Shown here: positions 7,678 to 15,861 of the stretch, one piece after another
How positions within the stretch are numbered: position 1 is the first letter of the stretch
How the letters are laid out: the number at the start of each line of letters is the position of its first letter
Assembly (NCBI RefSeq): GCF_023277115.1
Contig: NZ_JALQCS010000001.1
Location: 1,172,001-1,236,000, forward strand
DNA length: 64,000 nucleotides
From: Acidithiobacillus acidisediminis
GTDB lineage: Bacteria; Pseudomonadota; Gammaproteobacteria; Acidithiobacillales; Acidithiobacillaceae
Direction: 5' to 3'
Notes under the pieces: generated by a model
Told to the model about the DNA's origin: nothing
The model's database searches: none
What the model saw: the letters and a program-made list of their open reading frames with translations, nothing else
Program-made: the position numbers and the translations under genes

Positions 7678-9126
7678 ATGCAGAAGATACTCTATGCGTA
7701 CCCGAAAGGAAGCTCATACGATGAGCTTTTGACGGCAGCAGGAAAACCGCGCCCGGTAGCCCGCGCGGTCTTGGAGCATTTGGAAAAGCTCGGTCCCGAG
7801 GCCCTTCGACAGCGGCAAGAGACAGCGGATGCAGGCATCCGCGCCATGGGGATCACCTTCACCGTGTACAGCGAAGCGGGCAACATCGACCGCTCCTGGC
7901 CCTTCGATATCGTGCCGCGCACCATGTCGGCGCGGGAATGGGCGCGAATCGACGCTGGATTACGACAGCGTTTGCAGGCGCTCAACCATTTCATCGACGA
8001 CATCTACAACGAGCAACGCATTCTCACAGATGGCGTGTTTCCGCGGGAGATCCTGGAAGGATCGCGCAATTTCCGCGCTGCTTGCCGTGGCGTTCATCCG
8101 CCTTTCGGGGCGTGGGCCAACATTTGTGGTAGCGATTTGGTGCGCGATGCGGATGGCACGGTCTATGTCTTGGAAGACAACCTGCGCGTTCCGTCTGGCG
8201 TGTCCTACATGCTGGAGAATCGGGAAATCATGAAGCGGCTCTTCCCGGAAATCTTTGCCCTGTGCTCCATTCTGCCCGTGGATGACTATCCCGCCCAATT
8301 GGCCAGTATGCTCGGCGACCTGAGTCCGCGAGCGGGGGATCGTCCAGTCATTGCGGTGTTGACGCCGGGCATCTACAACTCTGCCTATTTTGAACACAGT
8401 TATTTGGCACAACAGATGGGCGCTTATCTGGCGGAAGGCACAGACTTTTTCGTGGATTCGGAAGATCGGGTGTTCTTGCGTACCATCTCCGGATTATTAC
8501 AGGTGGACGTGATCTATCGCCGGGTGGATGACGACTTCCTGGATCCCGAGGTGTTTCGCGATGACTCGGTGATCGGCGTTCCTGGTCTGATGCGTGCCTG
8601 GAAGCGCGGCAACGTGGCTATTGCCAATGCCCCGGGTACCGGGGTGGCCGATGATAAGGTCGTTTATGCCTTTGTGCCGGATTTCATCCGTTATTACCTC
8701 AAGGAAGAGCCCATTCTGCCGAATGTCCCGACCTACCTGTGCATGCGGGAAACCGACCGGGAATATGTCCTCGCCCATCTCGATGAGTTGGTGGTGAAGC
8801 CAGCGAATGAATCGGGCGGCTACGGCATGCTCATCGGTCCGCGCGCCAGCACTGAGGAGCGGCAACGCTTTGCTGAGCGCATTTGCGACGATCCACGCAA
8901 TTACATCGCCCAGCCCACCCTTTCCCTGTCCACGGCCCCGACCTTGATCGGAGACCATCTGGAACCGCGTCATCTCGACCTGCGCCCATTCATTTTGCAG
9001 GGCAAGGAGAGCTATGTGACGACGGGTGGGCTGACCCGAGTTGCCATGAATGCGGGTTCGTTGGTTGTCAACAGCTCGCAGGGCGGTGGCAGTAAGGATA
9101 CCTGGATTGTCGAGGAGGATGACTGA
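7678..9126 (+). CDS. Circularly permuted ATP-grasp type 2 protein (DUF404/DUF407)
   Basis: Predicted 482-aa ATP-dependent carboxylate-amine ligase of the circularly permuted ATP-grasp family, proposed to form amide or peptide bonds on an unknown substrate. Family blocks visible are IDDIYNEQRIL (near residue 105), VYVLEDNLRVPSGVSYMLEN, VDVIYRRVDDDFLDP, VVKPANESGGYGMLIGP (nucleotide loop) and HLDLRPFILQG near the C terminus. A GGGAGAC-like site precedes ATG 7678. A 161-nt gap separates it from the Anbu gene, and its last base overlaps the next gene. It could hold an internal promoter, but I see no clear one. Confidence 0.92.
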   Translation: MQKILYAYPKGSSYDELLTAAGKPRPVARAVLEHLEKLGPEALRQRQETADAGIRAMGITFTVYSEAGNIDRSWPFDIVPRTMSAREWARIDAGLRQRLQALNHFIDDIYNEQRILTDGVFPREILEGSRNFRAACRGVHPPFGAWANICGSDLVRDADGTVYVLEDNLRVPSGVSYMLENREIMKRLFPEIFALCSILPVDDYPAQLASMLGDLSPRAGDRPVIAVLTPGIYNSAYFEHSYLAQQMGAYLAEGTDFFVDSEDRVFLRTISGLLQVDVIYRRVDDDFLDPEVFRDDSVIGVPGLMRAWKRGNVAIANAPGTGVADDKVVYAFVPDFIRYYLKEEPILPNVPTYLCMRETDREYVLAHLDELVVKPANESGGYGMLIGPRASTEERQRFAERICDDPRNYIAQPTLSLSTAPTLIGDHLEPRHLDLRPFILQGKESYVTTGGLTRVAMNAGSLVVNSSQGGGSKDTWIVEEDD

Positions 9127-10118
9127 TGCTCTCGCGTGTCGCAGAAAATTTGTACTGGATGGCTCGTTACCTGGAGCGGGCTGAGGATTTGGGGCGCTTC
9201 ATCAATTCCGCCACTTTGTTATTGCTCGACTTGCCCTTGGGTACGCGTTTTGGCTGGGATATTCTCCTGCAGGTCACGGGTGAAGCGGAGCGCTTTCAAA
9301 AGTACCATGGGCAGCCAGCAGAAGCATCGATCATGCGTTTTCTGATTTCGGATAGTCGCAATCCTAGTTCGCTGCTCTCTTGTGTGCATCAGGCTCGGGA
9401 AAACTGTCGTACCTTTCGCGATCTCTTGCCGGGAGAGTTTTGGGAGCGCATCAACTCGCTCTTTCTCTATGTGCAGGACGGTCTGGAAAAGGACGATATT
9501 GCCGGTGACCGGCGCGCCCGTCTGGATTTTCTCGGACAGGTCATCGCCCGTCGCCATGCCTTGGTAGGATTGCTGGTGGGCAGCATGAGCCAAAATGCGG
9601 CGTATCAGTTCATCAAGCTGGGACGCAATATTGAGCGTGCGGATATGGGCTCGCGTATCATCGATGTCGTCAGTGCGGTAATTCCTCCCGAGGATCAGGG
9701 AATGCGCAAAACGGTGTACCAAAGTCTCTGGGTGGGTGTGTTGCGTGCCATGAGCGCCCTGGAGATGTACCGGCAGCATGTGGGCGTGCAGATTCGTTCC
9801 GGGCGTGCAGTGGAGTTTTTGCTGCGCGACAGCAAATGTCCGCGGAGTGTGCGTAGTTGCCTAGCGGATATGGAATTGGGACTGGCCTACCTGCCGAATG
9901 CCGGAATCCCCGCCGAGGCCTTGCGGCGTACCCGTCGGCGTCTCGATCAGTTGCAGCTCAAGGAGTTGTCGCCGGCAGTGCTGCATGAGTACTTGGATCA
10001 GGTACAAAAGGATTTGGGCGTGCTCCATAGCAGTATCGAAAATGCCTATTTCCGCATTCGCGAAGATAAGGCACCTTATCCGCATCCCTCGTCGCACCGC
10101 TTTGCCATGCAGGCCTGA
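9126..10118 (+). CDS. Alpha-E domain protein (DUF403)
   Basis: All-helical protein of 330 aa with the alpha-E signature: RVAENLYWMARYLERAEDLG at the N terminus and a related repeat RNIERADMGSRIIDV near residue 170, each with the conserved Glu-Arg pair. The biochemical role is unknown; it always travels with circularly permuted ATP-grasp and transglutaminase proteins and is thought to be their partner. The ATG overlaps the ATP-grasp stop region by one base, implying translational coupling. No signal peptide is seen, so it is cytosolic like its neighbours. Confidence 0.92.
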   Translation: MLSRVAENLYWMARYLERAEDLGRFINSATLLLLDLPLGTRFGWDILLQVTGEAERFQKYHGQPAEASIMRFLISDSRNPSSLLSCVHQARENCRTFRDLLPGEFWERINSLFLYVQDGLEKDDIAGDRRARLDFLGQVIARRHALVGLLVGSMSQNAAYQFIKLGRNIERADMGSRIIDVVSAVIPPEDQGMRKTVYQSLWVGVLRAMSALEMYRQHVGVQIRSGRAVEFLLRDSKCPRSVRSCLADMELGLAYLPNAGIPAEALRRTRRRLDQLQLKELSPAVLHEYLDQVQKDLGVLHSSIENAYFRIREDKAPYPHPSSHRFAMQA

Positions 10119-10129
10119 GGAGCGCACTG

Positions 10130-13100
10130 ATGGCCATCCAGGTTGCCCTGTCGCATATCACGGAATATCACTTTGACCGCCGTGTCGGGATGGCCCCGCA
10201 CCTGATTCGTTTACGTCCAGCACCCCATTGTCGTACACCGATTCTGGCGTACTCGCTGCAGATCGAGCCCGAACCCCATTTTTTGCATTGGCAACAAGAT
10301 CCCTTCGGCAATTACCTGGCCCGCTTGACCTTTCCCGAGCCGGCGCGGCATTTTCGGGTTGCGGTAGAACTCATTGCCGAAATGGTGGCCATCAACCCCT
10401 TCGACTTCTTTCTCGAGGAGTCGGCAGAGCACTACCCGTTTCAGTACGACGCCGAAACTTTGGCTTCTCTGCGCCCCTATCTGGAACGCGAGCAGGCCGG
10501 CCCCCAGTTGCGCAACTGGTTGGCAGAAGTGCCACGGACGCGGCGCCATACCGTCGATTTTTTGGTGGATCTGAATCAACGGGTGCAGCGCGATATCGGC
10601 TACCGAATTCGCATGGAGCCAGGAATACAGGCTTGCGACGAAACCTTGGAGCTGGCCTCGGGCTCATGCCGGGATAGTGCCTGGCTCCTGGTACAAATCC
10701 TGCGCCACCTGGGTTTGGCGGCACGCTTCGTATCGGGGTATCTGGTGCAACTCGTTGCCGATGAGAAGCCGATCGAGGGACCGGCTGGACCCAGTACGGA
10801 CTTCACCGACCTGCATGCCTGGGCGGAAGTCTATCTTCCTGGTGCTGGCTGGGTGGGTCTCGATCCCACCTCCGGCCTCTTCGCTGGGGAAGGACACATT
10901 CCTCTTGCCTGCACGCCAAGCCCCAGCGATGCGGCGCCCATTACTGGGGCCGTCGATCCCTGCGAAGTGGAATTTTCCTTTCGGAATGAAGTGCGGCGGA
11001 TTCACGAAGATCCACGTGTCACCTTACCGTACGACGAGGCGACTTGGGCGGATATTGTTGCACTCGGACACAAGGTCGATGCGGATTTGCAGCGCCTCGA
11101 TATGCGCCTGACCCAAGGCGGGGAACCGACCTTCGTTGCGGTGGATGACATGGATGCACCGGAATGGAACACCGCTGCGCTCGGACGAGAAAAGCGGGCA
11201 CGCGCCGAGGAACTTTTACAGCGCCTGGCGAACGCCTTCGCGCCTGGGGCACTGTTTCACACCGGGCAGGGCAAGTGGTACCCCGGGGAACCCTTGCCAC
11301 GCTGGGCATTGAGTTGTTTTTGGCGGGTGGATGGCGCGCCGATCTGGCGGCGACCGCAGTTGCAGTGGCAGCCGGGGAGCAAGTCTACGGGACACCCTGG
11401 CGATGCAGGGCGGTTTGCGGAAGTCCTGACCCAGCGCCTGGGCTTGTCCGCGGAAGTACTGAGTCCTGCGTATGAGGATCCCTTATACCAGCTCTGGCGC
11501 GAGGCACAACAACCTACTGATGTCGATTGGTTGCAGGTAGAGGGCCTCGATGACCCCGCGGCGCGCAACGAATTGGCGATTGCCCTGTCACGGGGTTTAC
11601 GCTCACCAGCAGGTTTTGTCTTGCCGCTGGCCTGGGATTGGCGCAAAAACGCCTGGCATAGTGCCCCTTGGGTCTTTCGCCGCGGCGCCCTGTTCTTGCT
11701 TCCCGGCAATTCTCCTCTGGGCTTGCGTCTTCCCTTGCAAGGGTTGCCGTGGACTGCGGAACAGGAAATTCAACCAGAGCCAGACCCATTTGCAGAGCAT
11801 CCTCCCTTGTCTGCCGATATTCATGGCGAAGTCGAGGCACGCTATTCCAGCTGGACGCAGGCCCAAGTGCCGCAACCAGCACCCGCCGATTTGCCGATGC
11901 CCAGCAAAGTCTGGGTCGAAGTACCCCATACGGCCCTGGCCATCGAGTGGCGGGACGGCGGACTGAATGTATTCCTACCCCCCTTGGTTGTTCTCGAACA
12001 CTATCTCGAACTGGTGGCGGCGATCGAGGGGACGGCAGCAGAATTGGACTTGTCCGTGCGCATCGAGGGTTATCCGCCGCCCAAGGATGCCCGTCTGCGC
12101 AGCTTTGCCGTCACGCCAGACCCGGGGGTAATCGAGGTCAACATCCATCCCTCGGCGAGCTGGGACGAACTACAGGAGAAAACAGAACGCCTTTTTGCGG
12201 AGGCACGGCTGTGTCGTCTCAGCGCAGAAAAATTCATGCTCGACGGTCGCCATACCGGTACCGGTGGCGGCAATCACATGACCTTGGGGGCCGCGCGGGC
12301 CGAGGATAGCCCTTTCCTGCGGCGTCCGGACCTGTTGGGCTCCATGCTACGCTACTGGCAGAACCACCCGACCCTGTCCTACTTCTTCAGCGGCCTCTTC
12401 ATTGGCCCGACTTCTCAGGCGCCGCGGGTGGACGAAGGGCGAGATACGGCTCTGTATGAACTGGAGATTGCCCTGTCACAGCTCCCTACCGGAGAGAGCC
12501 TCGCGCCTTGGCGAGTGGATCGCTTGCTGCGTAATTTTCTGGTGGACCTCACCGGTAACACCCACCGCGCCGAGTTTTGTATCGACAAACTCTATTCCCC
12601 AGATTCGGCCTCTGGTCGTCTCGGACTTTTGGAGCTGCGTGCCTTTGAAATGCCGCCGCACCCGCGCATGGCATTGCTGCAGAGTCTGCTGGTTCGCGCC
12701 CTGCTTGCCCGCTTTTGGCAGATCCCCTATCGCGGGCGTCTACAACGCTGGGGCACCAGCTTGTATGACCGCTGGATGTTGCCGCATTTTCTCTGGGAAG
12801 ATCTGCGCGAGGTCTGCGAGGAGTTAGGAGAAGCTGGATACCCCTTGGCTTCGGAATGGTTCGCCCCCTTTTTGGAGTTCCGTTTCCCGGTATTGGGCCG
12901 GGTACGTATTCGTGGTGTGGAGATCGAGTTGCGCATGGCGTTGGAACCCTGGCCGGTCCTGGGCGAAGAGACAACGGGGCAAGGCACGGCGCGCTTCGTG
13001 GATGCTTCGCTGGAGCGCCTGCAGGTGCGGGTTACGGGGCTGGCGCGGGAGCGCTTTGTATTGCTCTGCAACGGACGTCGGATACCACTACAGGACACCG

Positions 13101-13498
13101 GCACCCAAGGAGAGGCCGTGGCCGGGGTGCGCTATCGAGCCTGGCAGCCGGCCTCAGCCTTGCACCCGGAGTTGCCCACCCATGTGCCACTGGTCTTTGA
13201 CCTGGTCGATACCTGGAACGGGCGCTCTATCGGTGGCTGTACCTACCGTGTCTCGCATCCTGGCGGGCGAAATTACGAGCGCTTCCCGGTGAATGCCTAT
13301 GAGGCCGAGGGGCGGCGCATCGTCCGTTTTGAGCCCATGGGCTTCACCCAGGGTCCCTTGTTGCCGCCACCAGAGCGCGGTGGTCTGCGCGAATTTTATC
13401 CCCATGGTAGTCCCCTCGGGCCTCTGCAACCGCCTCCAGAAGCCCCCAACCCCGAGTATCCCTGCACCCTGGACCTGCGTCGTTCCTTATCCCGATAG
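10130..13498 (+). CDS. Large transglutaminase-like protein with DUF2126 domain
   Basis: 1122-aa fusion. Residues 1-90 match the bacterial transglutaminase N-terminal domain (SHITEYHFDRRVGMAPHLIRL type). The papain-like core has Cys180 (SGSCRDSAW), His229 (DLHAWAEVY) and Asp245 (GLDPTSG), so the triad is complete. From about residue 325 the DUF2126 region starts with RLTQGGEPTFV and continues with DGRHTGTGGGNHMTLG and GNTHRAEFCIDKLYSP, which are likely active-site-like blocks of a second, amidoligase-related (glutamine-synthetase-like) domain. No signal peptide is present. It ends the Anbu cluster, 12 nt after the alpha-E gene. Protease, ligase and transglutaminase together suggest reversible peptide tagging or turnover of a gamma-glutamyl compound; this is inference. 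Confidence 0.92.
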   Translation: MAIQVALSHITEYHFDRRVGMAPHLIRLRPAPHCRTPILAYSLQIEPEPHFLHWQQDPFGNYLARLTFPEPARHFRVAVELIAEMVAINPFDFFLEESAEHYPFQYDAETLASLRPYLEREQAGPQLRNWLAEVPRTRRHTVDFLVDLNQRVQRDIGYRIRMEPGIQACDETLELASGSCRDSAWLLVQILRHLGLAARFVSGYLVQLVADEKPIEGPAGPSTDFTDLHAWAEVYLPGAGWVGLDPTSGLFAGEGHIPLACTPSPSDAAPITGAVDPCEVEFSFRNEVRRIHEDPRVTLPYDEATWADIVALGHKVDADLQRLDMRLTQGGEPTFVAVDDMDAPEWNTAALGREKRARAEELLQRLANAFAPGALFHTGQGKWYPGEPLPRWALSCFWRVDGAPIWRRPQLQWQPGSKSTGHPGDAGRFAEVLTQRLGLSAEVLSPAYEDPLYQLWREAQQPTDVDWLQVEGLDDPAARNELAIALSRGLRSPAGFVLPLAWDWRKNAWHSAPWVFRRGALFLLPGNSPLGLRLPLQGLPWTAEQEIQPEPDPFAEHPPLSADIHGEVEARYSSWTQAQVPQPAPADLPMPSKVWVEVPHTALAIEWRDGGLNVFLPPLVVLEHYLELVAAIEGTAAELDLSVRIEGYPPPKDARLRSFAVTPDPGVIEVNIHPSASWDELQEKTERLFAEARLCRLSAEKFMLDGRHTGTGGGNHMTLGAARAEDSPFLRRPDLLGSMLRYWQNHPTLSYFFSGLFIGPTSQAPRVDEGRDTALYELEIALSQLPTGESLAPWRVDRLLRNFLVDLTGNTHRAEFCIDKLYSPDSASGRLGLLELRAFEMPPHPRMALLQSLLVRALLARFWQIPYRGRLQRWGTSLYDRWMLPHFLWEDLREVCEELGEAGYPLASEWFAPFLEFRFPVLGRVRIRGVEIELRMALEPWPVLGEETTGQGTARFVDASLERLQVRVTGLARERFVLLCNGRRIPLQDTGTQGEAVAGVRYRAWQPASALHPELPTHVPLVFDLVDTWNGRSIGGCTYRVSHPGGRNYERFPVNAYEAEGRRIVRFEPMGFTQGPLLPPPERGGLREFYPHGSPLGPLQPPPEAPNPEYPCTLDLRRSLSR

Positions 13499-13521
13499 GG
13501 CGCGCAGAGCGGGGCGACAAG

Positions 13522-14496
13522 TCATTGTCCCTGCTTGCGCCTATCGGTATTCGATCTCTCGATAAAATTTTGACGCCGTTGGTCCAGCAGGATGCTTTCG
13601 GCGCGTGCACCTAGGTAGACGTAGCCACCCAGGGCAGTGATCAGGGCTGCGGTGGCAAGGAGCAGCAGCACTGGCAACCAGAGCTGCTGCGGGCGATCGA
13701 GGACAAACTTGAATACCAGCATTAAGCCCTCGATAGATACAGCAATGACGATGGCAGCAATAAAGCGGGTGAGGGTACGACGTGTACTGCTGTGGCGACG
13801 CACATCCTTGCGCAGCAAGACCTCCTCTTCGAGGATCGTTTTGGCGAGATCAAAGACGGCCAGTGCCAGGGTAAACAGAATCGTGGCCTGAAAGGGTGCG
13901 GCAAAGTCGCTGAGGGGATTTTGCCACTGCCATAGCCCACGTAACGCGACCAAACCATGCAGGCCCAGGGATGCACTGACGAATAGCAGGCCGCACGAAA
14001 AAAGTGCATAAAAGGCCTTGAAAAAGGGCTCAAAGATGCGCCGGGTATCGTCCTCCTGCAAAAGAGACAGGGCCCGATCCAATTCGCTGTCGGCAACCAC
14101 GATGCCCAATAACTCTCCATCACCGTCGTAAACCGGTATCGCGACGGTGATGCACAGACGATTGGTAGCCAGAGACAGATAGGGCTCAGTCATAATCGGG
14201 CCATTGGCGCTGCGGGCCAGACGATAGTAGGGGCGATGGCTCCGATCACTGCCATCGCCGCTGCGGGCGCTCCGCAGGCGGCTGCAAACGACATTGTCAC
14301 CGAGCTGCACGCCATCGGCATCAAGAAGATACAGGAGGTCGAGGAAGCGGTGCCGGTGCATGAGATGTGCCAACGTTTGCCGTTGATGGGCAGCGTTTTG
14401 TCGAAAAAGTTCCGGGCTGGCTATGGTTTCTACTGCTCCCACGAGAAGAATGTGCAGCTCACGCTGCGATTCATGGAACTGTTCAAAACGATTCAT
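13522..14496 (-). CDS. PDC/Cache-like sensor domain protein with four membrane helices
   Basis: Predicted 324-aa membrane protein of unknown role. Residues 1-160 resemble a PDC/Cache ligand-binding domain (LLYLLDADGVQLGDNV, RPYYRLA, TVAIPVYDGDGELLGIVVAD). Four hydrophobic helices follow (about 165-190, 205-230, 250-270, 280-300), then a basic C terminus. There is no kinase, GGDEF or methyl-accepting domain, and no membrane helix precedes the sensor domain, so that domain would be cytoplasmic, an unusual arrangement. I chose ATG 14496, which overlaps the stop of a short upstream ORF (ATGA) and has an AGAGGT site; an in-frame start at 14523 is possible. It is convergent with the transglutaminase gene. 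Confidence 0.75.
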   Translation of the reverse strand: MNRFEQFHESQRELHILLVGAVETIASPELFRQNAAHQRQTLAHLMHRHRFLDLLYLLDADGVQLGDNVVCSRLRSARSGDGSDRSHRPYYRLARSANGPIMTEPYLSLATNRLCITVAIPVYDGDGELLGIVVADSELDRALSLLQEDDTRRIFEPFFKAFYALFSCGLLFVSASLGLHGLVALRGLWQWQNPLSDFAAPFQATILFTLALAVFDLAKTILEEEVLLRKDVRRHSSTRRTLTRFIAAIVIAVSIEGLMLVFKFVLDRPQQLWLPVLLLLATAALITALGGYVYLGARAESILLDQRRQNFIERSNTDRRKQGQ

Positions 14497-14591
14497 GGCG
14501 AGGACCTCTTTCCACGGACCCAAAACGAGTAAGCAATGCGCGCGCCGTTCTTTGGCACAATATCTGCTAGATATACACTGATCATAGTCAT
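14493..14591 (-). CDS. Short upstream ORF (32 aa) coupled to the sensor-like gene
   Basis: A very strong GAGGAGGAG site (14596-14604, minus strand) precedes ATG 14591. The 32-codon frame begins MTMISVYLAD, ends GKRSSP, and stops at TGA 14495-14493, which shares ATGA with the next gene's ATG. This geometry is typical of translational coupling, so it may be a leader peptide. The composition gives no functional clue: no Trp/His/Leu run suggests amino-acid attenuation. Alternatively its Shine-Dalgarno is the true start region of a different frame of the downstream gene, but I see no frameshift. Confidence 0.5.
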   Translation of the reverse strand: MTMISVYLADIVPKNGARIAYSFWVRGKRSSP

Positions 14592-14614
14592 GGTCACTCC
14601 TCCTCGAATGACTC

Positions 14615-14636
14615 GGCGGCCTAGGCCGCCATTTTT
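14615..14636 (+). terminator. Perfect palindrome followed by five T, orphan terminator
   Basis: GGCGGCCTAGGCCGCC is a perfect 16-bp palindrome with TTTTT shortly after on the plus strand. No plus-strand gene ends here, so it may stop antisense transcription of the sensor gene or a small RNA before ntrBC. On the minus strand it lies just upstream of the short ORF and could be an operator or 5' leader structure. Confidence 0.5.
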
Positions 14637-14664
14637 ATGGGCAATCTGCCATCAGGCTCCGGTT

Positions 14665-14681
14665 TGCCCTATCATGGTGCG
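14665..14681 (+). promoter_or_regulatory. NtrC site upstream of ntrBC
   Basis: TGCCCTATCATGGTGCG matches the NtrC dyad in 15 of the usual conserved positions by eye, with an intact TGGTGCG half. It is centred about 75 bp upstream of the predicted sigma-54 start. Confidence 0.6.
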
Positions 14682-14720
14682 CGAGAAGCCCCTAGAATGT
14701 GCAAAAATCCGATAGCTTTA

Positions 14721-14738
14721 TTGGCATAGGCTTTGCTC
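14721..14738 (+). promoter_or_regulatory. Sigma-54 promoter of ntrBC
   Basis: TTGGCATAGGCTTTGCTC has GG (14723-14724), 10 nt, GC (14735-14736), with the preferred TGGCA and TTTGCT blocks. Predicted start is about 14748, 22 nt before the ntrB GTG. This implies NtrC autoregulation. Confidence 0.7.
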
Positions 14739-14769
14739 GAGTCCAGTAAACAGGAAATGGGAAGACCTT

Positions 14770-15861
14770 GTGATTCCGATCAAACGTTCGAAAAAAAAAC
14801 CTGCGGCTCCAGATCTGCTGGCCACTCTGGATGGGCTGGATGCGGCCGTATTACTTTTGTCGCTGGAGGGAGAGATTGTCTACCTCAATTCCAGCGCCGA
14901 AAATCTGCTGCAAATCAGTGCCAGTGTTTGTCTTGGAGAGCGCCTGGAATCCTTCTGTGCAACCCTGGCGGACGAAAGTCTGGCGACCATTCTCCAGGAC
15001 GCTCGCCGTGCCGGGACGGTGGTGAGCCGTCATGCCCTGGCTCTCCGTGTGGCAGATGGTGGTCGCGTGGTCGTGGACCTGCTCTGCAATGGCCTGAATA
15101 CGGGGAGTCATTGGGTGCTGGAACTGCGACCCGTGGAGGCCTCCCTGCGTCGGGTAGAAGAGGAAATGCAAGACCGAGTCTTTGAAGCGGCGCAAGAAAT
15201 GCTTGCTGGCCTGGCGCACGAAATCAAGAATCCTCTGGGAGGCTTGCGTGGTGCAGCGCAACTGTTAGAGAGAGAACTACCCACGCCGGAGCTGCAGGAA
15301 TACACCCGTATCATTTTGCATGAAGTGGATCGCCTGCGGCGTCTGGTCGACCGCTTGCGGGGTGACAAGGCAGCACCACAAAGGCGCATGGTGAATATTC
15401 ATGAAGTACTGGAACATGTGCGCCGTCTACTACAGGTGAACTTGCCCACGGGAGTGGCGCTGCGCTTTGATTACGATCTATCGATACCGGAATTCCAGGC
15501 GGATCCAGAGCAACTGGTGCAAGTGTTTCTGAATCTTTTGCGGAATGCCCGTCAAGCCTTGGCCGGCCAGGGAAATATCCTCATCCGCACCCGTGTCGAG
15601 CGCTTTGTGAATCTGCAGCAGCGCCTGTATCGCCTGGTATTGCGCGTAGACATTGCCGATGACGGTCCGGGCATCCCCGAGGAGCTGTTACCGCGCATTT
15701 TCTTGCCCCTGGTGACCAGCCGTGCCGAGGGGATGGGGATGGGTTTGGCGATTGTCCAGAACCTGGTACGCGCCCACGGTGGTACGGTGCATTGTCGCTC
15801 CGTGCCGGGAGATACGGTCTTCTCCATACGCTTGCCTTTGTCTGATGGAGGTATCGCATGA
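14770..15861 (+). CDS. ntrB: Nitrogen regulation sensor histidine kinase NtrB (GlnL)
   Basis: Soluble 363-aa kinase/phosphatase that phosphorylates NtrC when nitrogen is scarce and is controlled by PII. A PAS-like domain spans about residues 15-125. His150 lies in AGLAHEIKNPLGGLRGAAQL, the HisKA box. ATPase motifs are NLLRNARQAL (N box), DDGPGIPEELLPRIFLPLVTSR (G1/F box) and GMGMGLAIVQNLV (G2). The start is GTG 14770 with GGGAAG about 6 nt ahead. It overlaps ntrC by four bases (ATGA), so the two products are coupled. No membrane segments are seen, as expected for NtrB. Confidence 0.96.
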   Translation: MIPIKRSKKKPAAPDLLATLDGLDAAVLLLSLEGEIVYLNSSAENLLQISASVCLGERLESFCATLADESLATILQDARRAGTVVSRHALALRVADGGRVVVDLLCNGLNTGSHWVLELRPVEASLRRVEEEMQDRVFEAAQEMLAGLAHEIKNPLGGLRGAAQLLERELPTPELQEYTRIILHEVDRLRRLVDRLRGDKAAPQRRMVNIHEVLEHVRRLLQVNLPTGVALRFDYDLSIPEFQADPEQLVQVFLNLLRNARQALAGQGNILIRTRVERFVNLQQRLYRLVLRVDIADDGPGIPEELLPRIFLPLVTSRAEGMGMGLAIVQNLVRAHGGTVHCRSVPGDTVFSIRLPLSDGGIA

